Assembly: GCA_011682595.1 (NCBI GenBank)
Contig: JAACEH010000080.1
Location: 1-7,374, forward strand
Direction of reading: 5' to 3'
Source: Anaerolineaceae bacterium
GTDB lineage: Bacteria > Planctomycetota > Phycisphaerae > FEN-1346 > JAACEH01
DNA length: 7,374 bases
Shown here: piece by piece, positions 5,411-7,374 of the stretch
Numbering within the stretch: position 1 is the stretch's first letter
Layout: the number at the start of each line of letters is the position of its first letter
Made by a program: the position numbers and the translations under genes
The notes under the pieces: model-generated
Told to the model about the DNA's origin: nothing
Seen by the model: only the letters and a program-made list of their open reading frames with translations
Database searches by the model: none

Positions 5411-5442
5411 GTTGCCGGGGCAGAATCGTGGCCTGCGGCAAC
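5411..5442 (+). ncRNA. Leader hairpin P2, copy B
   Basis: GTTGCCG (5411-5417) pairs with CGGCAAC (5436-5442), and GGGC (5418-5421) with GCCT (5431-5434). One G (5435) is bulged on the 3' side and AGAATCGTG is the loop. Relative to copy A there are double compensatory changes (C-G to G-C in the outer stem; A-U to G-C and C-G to G-C in the inner stem). Confidence 0.62.
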
Positions 5443-5478
5443 GCACGTTGAGCCGTGAGGGCGCTGAGAAGCATTTGA

Positions 5479-5523
5479 AGCGGGCTTTGAATCCCGGTTG
5501 CGGGAACAAAGTCCGCTTTTTTT
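5479..5523 (+). terminator. Leader hairpin P3, copy B (terminator-like)
   Basis: AGCGGGCTTTG (5479-5489) pairs with CAAAGTCCGCT (5507-5517) over 11 bp, with inner TCCCG/CGGGA and loop GTTG, then seven Ts (5517-5523). The only stem change from copy A turns a U-G pair into U-A. It ends 83 nt before the start codon. The flanking GGGCGC (5459-5464) and GCGCCC (5526-5531) are also kept. Confidence 0.75.
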
Positions 5524-5606
5524 GCGCGCCCGTGCAACGGTGTGCCGGCGCGGGGGCTTGTGGCGTCTGCACGGCAGGCGAGAGACAGCAATCAGGAGAA
5601 CCAGGA

Positions 5607-6551
5607 ATGAGACGCCTTATCGCACTGACCGCATTGATCGGGATCGTACTGGCAGCCTCGACGGCCGACGCCCAGCAAATCAAGCTCGGCACGGCCACCG
5701 GCGGCATGATGATCTACTATAACAACCTCGACGTCAGCGGCGCCGGGGGTGTCCCCGATGGCGTCATCAGCGGGTACGACGAAAACAGCGACAACCAGGC
5801 GTACATTCAGTTTCAATTCGGTTACTCCGACACCGATGGCATGGGCTTCCAGTTTGACAGCACCGTCGACCCCGGTAGCGGCCTGTCCTGGAACGACATC
5901 TTCTCCGGCCAGCCGGTGGGATCGAGCCAGTTCGGACTGGATCTCGAGGCCTATGCCACGACGTACAACCCGACCGGCGGCGTGCTGCCCCCCCTGATGG
6001 ACTTCTATGACAATGTGGACAACACCGTCGCCAATGCGGCGCACACCAACGTGATCGCGTCACTGTCGCCGGCCGCCTGGGCGATCAACGACTATAAGGG
6101 CGGCACCGCCAGCGGCCCCGGCAACGGCGGCAGCCCCATCAACAGCCTCTTCCGCGGCGCCAGTTTCACCATGAACATTGACGATTTCCGTGTGGTGGGC
6201 ACGACATACGAACTCGACATCTCGGGCGAACTCCAGACCGACGGCGTGTTCCATTGGTACGATCCGGCCGAGCCGGGCACCAACGGCGACGGCACCAGCG
6301 ACATCACCTCGTGGGGCATCAAGGACACGCTTGCCTACGAGGGCACACTGATCTATGACGCCTACTATGCCGGACTGCCCTGGGGCACCGCCGGCAACAC
6401 CTATGGCAGCGGCATGGAGAACGGCAGCGACCAGAGGGACTATTACGTCGGGGCGCTGGACGTGTTTGTGGCGGTCCCCGAACCGGCCACGATGACGTTG
6501 CTCGGCCTGGGGCTGGCCGGCCTCGTGGCCCGGCGGCGTCGCAAGAAGTAG
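5607..6551 (+). CDS. PEP-CTERM sorting domain protein 2
   Basis: The product is 314 aa. The ATG at 5607 has AGGAG (5594-5598) 8 nt upstream and opens a clear signal peptide (MRRLIALTALIGIVLAASTA, likely cut after ADA at residue 22). A longer in-frame version from 5379 would translate leader hairpins P1 to P3 and is not credible. The mature part is rich in Gly, Asp, Asn, Tyr and Ser, with beta-type segments (QAYIQFQFGYSDTDGMGFQF; TYELDISGELQTDG); no named domain is recognised. The tail is PEP (291-293), hydrophobic helix, RRRRKK, differing from protein 1 by one substitution and one extra Lys over that stretch. The bodies of the two proteins show no clear similarity to each other, so this is not a simple recent gene duplication even though the leaders are copies. 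The protein is likely exported and handled by an exosortase-type system encoded elsewhere. Confidence 0.88.
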   Translation: MRRLIALTALIGIVLAASTADAQQIKLGTATGGMMIYYNNLDVSGAGGVPDGVISGYDENSDNQAYIQFQFGYSDTDGMGFQFDSTVDPGSGLSWNDIFSGQPVGSSQFGLDLEAYATTYNPTGGVLPPLMDFYDNVDNTVANAAHTNVIASLSPAAWAINDYKGGTASGPGNGGSPINSLFRGASFTMNIDDFRVVGTTYELDISGELQTDGVFHWYDPAEPGTNGDGTSDITSWGIKDTLAYEGTLIYDAYYAGLPWGTAGNTYGSGMENGSDQRDYYVGALDVFVAVPEPATMTLLGLGLAGLVARRRRKK

Positions 6552-6577
6552 TCGTCACACAATCCGCTGAAGATCCA

Positions 6578-6621
6578 CCGGCGGCCCTCTCCTCCCTGTT
6601 TGGGGGGGAGGGGGTGCCCGG
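6578..6621 (+). terminator. 3' hairpin after PEP-CTERM gene 2 (no T-tract)
   Basis: CCCTCTCCTCCC (about 6584-6595) pairs with the G-rich run GGGGGGAGGGGG (about 6603-6614), including G-U pairs. An outer CCGG (6578-6581) pairs with CCGG (6618-6621) across a small internal loop. It begins 27 nt after the stop codon and is not followed by Ts. Confidence 0.5.
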
Positions 6622-6645
6622 ATCACGACTTGCGGGTTTCAATAG

Positions 6646-6685
6646 CGTGCAGGGATGTGCGTATCCGCACGGGCAGCCCTGCACG
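6646..6685. other. Strong hairpin in convergent intergenic region
   Basis: CGTGCAGGG (6646-6654) pairs perfectly with CCCTGCACG (6677-6685). Inside, GTGCG (6657-6661) pairs with CGCAC (6666-6670) around loop TATC. The internal loop is asymmetric (AT versus GGGCAG). No T-tract is on either side. It lies between two other hairpins (6578-6621 and 6694-6728), where two genes face each other. Confidence 0.5.
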
Positions 6686-6693
6686 GCCATCAA

Positions 6694-6728
6694 TCGCCCC
6701 GCCGCTCGCGCAAAAAGCGGTGGGGCGA
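6694..6728. terminator. Bidirectional 3' hairpin between convergent genes
   Basis: TCGCCCC (6694-6700) pairs with GGGGCGA (6722-6728), and CCGCT (6702-6706) with AGCGG (6716-6720). On the plus strand G6701 and T6721 add a G-U pair, giving 13 bp; on the minus strand that position is a mismatch. It lies 19 nt past the stop of the minus-strand YgaP-like gene. Tails are only weakly T-rich on either strand (minus: TTGATGG; plus: CATCATTATTGT). Confidence 0.5.
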
Positions 6729-6747
6729 CATCATTATTGTAACGCCG

Positions 6748-6945
6748 CTATTGCTCGCAACGCTTCACGCCGAATTTGCCGAGAATCTTCTCCATCAGGC
6801 ACCACTTCGTCAGCGCAGACTGAAACAGATTGGCACCCACAAACGCGGTGAACCAGAGAAAATGCCCACTGACGAACCTGGCCAGCAACAGGCTTGTCAG
6901 AATGAACGTTCCCGCAATCAGGCGAATCCATCGCTCCATCTTCAT
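6748..6945 (-). CDS. YgaP-like (DUF2892) small inner membrane protein
   Basis: The product is 65 aa. I placed the start at 6945 because AGGAGG (minus strand, about 6952-6957) lies 6 nt upstream and the family start fits; a 102-aa version from 7056 adds a charged stretch without support. The sequence opens MKMERWIRLIAGTFILTSLL and continues FLWFTAFVGANLFQSALTKW then CLMEKILGKFGVK. This matches the DUF2892/YgaP transmembrane pattern: a short N-terminal helix with RxxAG, a second helix ending FVGxNLxQSAxT, then C-x-x-E-x-x-L-x-x-x-G. Helices are at about residues 6-24 and 27-45. In YgaP this segment is fused to a rhodanese domain; here it stands alone, as is common. Its exact function is not known. 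It converges with the PEP-CTERM gene on the other strand. Confidence 0.82.
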   Translation of the reverse strand: MKMERWIRLIAGTFILTSLLLARFVSGHFLWFTAFVGANLFQSALTKWCLMEKILGKFGVKRCEQ

Positions 6946-7009
6946 TGGGCTCCTCCTTGTCATATCGAGGTCCGTGTCAGATCTATTTGTCGTCCATGCC
7001 GAAAGCGCA

Positions 7010-7029
7010 CACGACCCATCTGGGTCGTG
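7010..7029. other. Perfect hairpin between minus-strand genes
   Basis: CACGACCCA (7010-7018) and TGGGTCGTG (7021-7029) form a perfect inverted repeat around TC. It lies 33 nt beyond the stop of the truncated Kbl-like tail on the minus strand and upstream of the YgaP-like gene. No T-tract follows on either strand. It may mark the 3' end of the former gene or serve as an operator. The rest of 6946-7061 shows nothing else. Confidence 0.4.
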
Positions 7030-7061
7030 CCGCTCGCCGGTCAATCTTTGTTGCAAATCCT

Positions 7062-7133
7062 CTACAGACTCATCGCGTCCTTCACGTCACCGAAGGCGGC
7101 GACCGCCGCGTCGAGGTCCGCCCGGGTGCCATG
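7062..7133 (-). pseudogene. Detached C-terminal tail of a Kbl/BioF-type enzyme
   Basis: The minus strand reads HGTRADLDAAVAAFGDVKDA then MSL and a TAG stop (7062-7064). It parallels the end of the gene at 7299-7374, which reads HSRADIDAAIAAFGEVKDEM then GL and stop. At DNA level 7072-7126 matches 7309-7363 with about nine differences in 55. Upstream of the His codon the reading frame continues but no longer looks like the enzyme; instead it enters a large inverted repeat. So only about 22 codons of the enzyme remain here, without the lysine-PLP body. It looks like the remnant of a tandem paralogue whose main part was lost. A tail duplication is an alternative. Confidence 0.55.
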
Positions 7134-7249
7134 GTCCTGTTCCGACGCAGTCGGGACTGGCCATGTGATCCGCCCGAAGCGTTGTTGCGAAAGCAGACCC
7201 CCGCGACAGCAAACATGGCCAGCCCTTCGCGCCAGGACCATGGCACCCG
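7123..7249. repeat. 127-bp nested inverted repeat (MITE-like or palindromic element)
   Basis: The 17-bp outer arm CGGGTGCCATGGTCCTG (7123-7139) is exactly inverted at 7233-7249. The inner arm CTGGCCATGT (7157-7166) is exactly inverted at 7213-7222, with GGG (7153-7155) and CCC (7223-7225) adding pairs past a bulged A. A short hairpin CCGAC/GTCGG (7142-7146, 7150-7154) sits between the left arms. No clear target-site duplication is visible. The left arm overlaps the first codons of the Kbl-like remnant, so the element sits at the break in that gene. Confidence 0.65.
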
Positions 7250-7268
7250 CAGCCCACTCTCCACCGTG

Positions 7269-7286
7269 TCGGATCTGTTGATCCGA
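7269..7286. other. 3' hairpin of the Kbl/BioF-type gene
   Basis: TCGGATC (7269-7275) and GATCCGA (7280-7286) pair around TGTT. It lies 12 nt past the stop codon of the minus-strand enzyme gene. No T-tract follows on the minus strand. Confidence 0.4.
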
Positions 7287-7298
7287 TCTGCTCGCTAC

Positions 7299-7374
7299 TC
7301 AGAGGCCCATCTCATCCTTCACTTCACCGAAGGCGGCGATTGCCGCGTCGATGTCGGCGCGGCTGTGGGCAGCG
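7299..7374 (-). CDS. C-terminus of a Kbl/BioF-family PLP enzyme (partial)
   Basis: Only the last 24 codons and stop (7299-7301, TGA) are in the window; the gene enters from the right. The tail reads AAHSRADIDAAIAAFGEVKD then EMGL. It resembles the end of 2-amino-3-ketobutyrate CoA ligase (Kbl, glycine C-acetyltransferase) and related alpha-oxoamine synthases, where a SAAHT-x-x-x-I-x-x-A-x-x-x-F pattern leads to a final helix ending in LG. In Kbl the enzyme joins glycine and acetyl-CoA reversibly as part of threonine breakdown. Kbl versus BioF or another member cannot be decided from 24 residues. A second copy of this tail lies downstream at 7062-7133. Confidence 0.55.
   Translation of the reverse strand, partial: AAHSRADIDAAIAAFGEVKDEMGL

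Larger units (their letters stand above)
5267..5540 (+). repeat. Promoter/leader cassette, copy B
   Basis: This is the second copy of the cassette at 4010-4290, in the same orientation and again directly before a PEP-CTERM gene. The upstream A/T-rich part aligns without gaps for 35 nt before the -35 box. The promoter spacer is one base shorter than in copy A. P1, P2 and P3 occur in the same order. Similarity ends at CAACGG (5535-5540), well before the ribosome site. Confidence 0.85.

Noticed and set aside
5379..5606. N-terminal extension of PEP-CTERM protein 2, and the similar peptide (LKRALNPGCGNKVRFF) in both leaders
   Set aside because: The shared peptide simply reflects the duplicated leader DNA. 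Changes between copies keep RNA pairing, the frame context differs between copies, and the signal peptide begins at 5607.
5165..5707. 180-codon minus-strand frame across leader B
   Set aside because: It is antisense to the promoter, the hairpins and the start of a well-supported gene, and has no family likeness.
6655..7281. 208-codon plus-strand frame at the right side
   Set aside because: It covers hairpins, the antisense of the YgaP-like gene and the inverted repeat. The minus-strand YgaP-like gene has family motifs and a ribosome site.
1..7374. CRISPR array or tRNA genes
   Set aside because: No regularly spaced short repeats and no cloverleaf with TTC-type T-arm and matching acceptor stem were seen on either strand.

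Overview
This is a GC-rich bacterial window. It most likely comes from a planctomycete-type organism (Planctomycetota, perhaps Phycisphaerae). The main clue is a pair of secreted proteins ending in a near-identical PEP-CTERM sorting tail (PEPATMTLL...LAGLVARRRRK), a style common in Planctomycetota and Verrucomicrobiota. The assignment is by recognition only; no rRNA or other marker gene is present.

Layout. Positions 1-432 hold the C-terminal end of a single-pass membrane protein. Positions 561-2315 encode a GT-B glycosyltransferase resembling glycogen synthase. Positions 2600-3451 encode a five-helix membrane protein with a PH-like C-terminal domain. Positions 3580-3898 look like a compact transcription unit with a promoter, structured RNA, one or two mini-ORFs and a strong intrinsic terminator. 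Next come two PEP-CTERM genes in tandem (4362-5135 and 5607-6551), each preceded by a copy of the same ~280-nt promoter/leader cassette. Positions 6552-6747 are a convergent intergenic stretch with three strong hairpins. Positions 6748-6945 (minus) encode a small YgaP-like (DUF2892) membrane protein. The right edge carries the tail of a Kbl/BioF-type aminotransferase (7299-7374, minus), preceded by a second, detached copy of that tail (7062-7133, minus) and a 127-bp nested inverted repeat (7123-7249).

The most interesting part is the duplicated leader at 4010-4290 and 5267-5540. Both copies have a promoter (TTGACW, 16-17 nt spacer, CATAGT) and a terminator-like hairpin with a T-tract (P1). 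A hairpin (P2) follows, whose sequence differs between copies but whose pairing is kept by compensatory changes. A second terminator-like hairpin with seven Ts (P3) sits 83-88 nt before the start codon. The downstream proteins share no obvious similarity apart from secretion and sorting signals. This suggests a structured cis-regulatory RNA, either an attenuator-type leader or a released small RNA, controlling cell-surface PEP-CTERM proteins. The ligand or regulator is unknown and the regulatory role is inference.

In contrast, the hairpins directly after the protein genes mostly lack T-tracts, which makes the T-tract hairpins in the leaders stand out.
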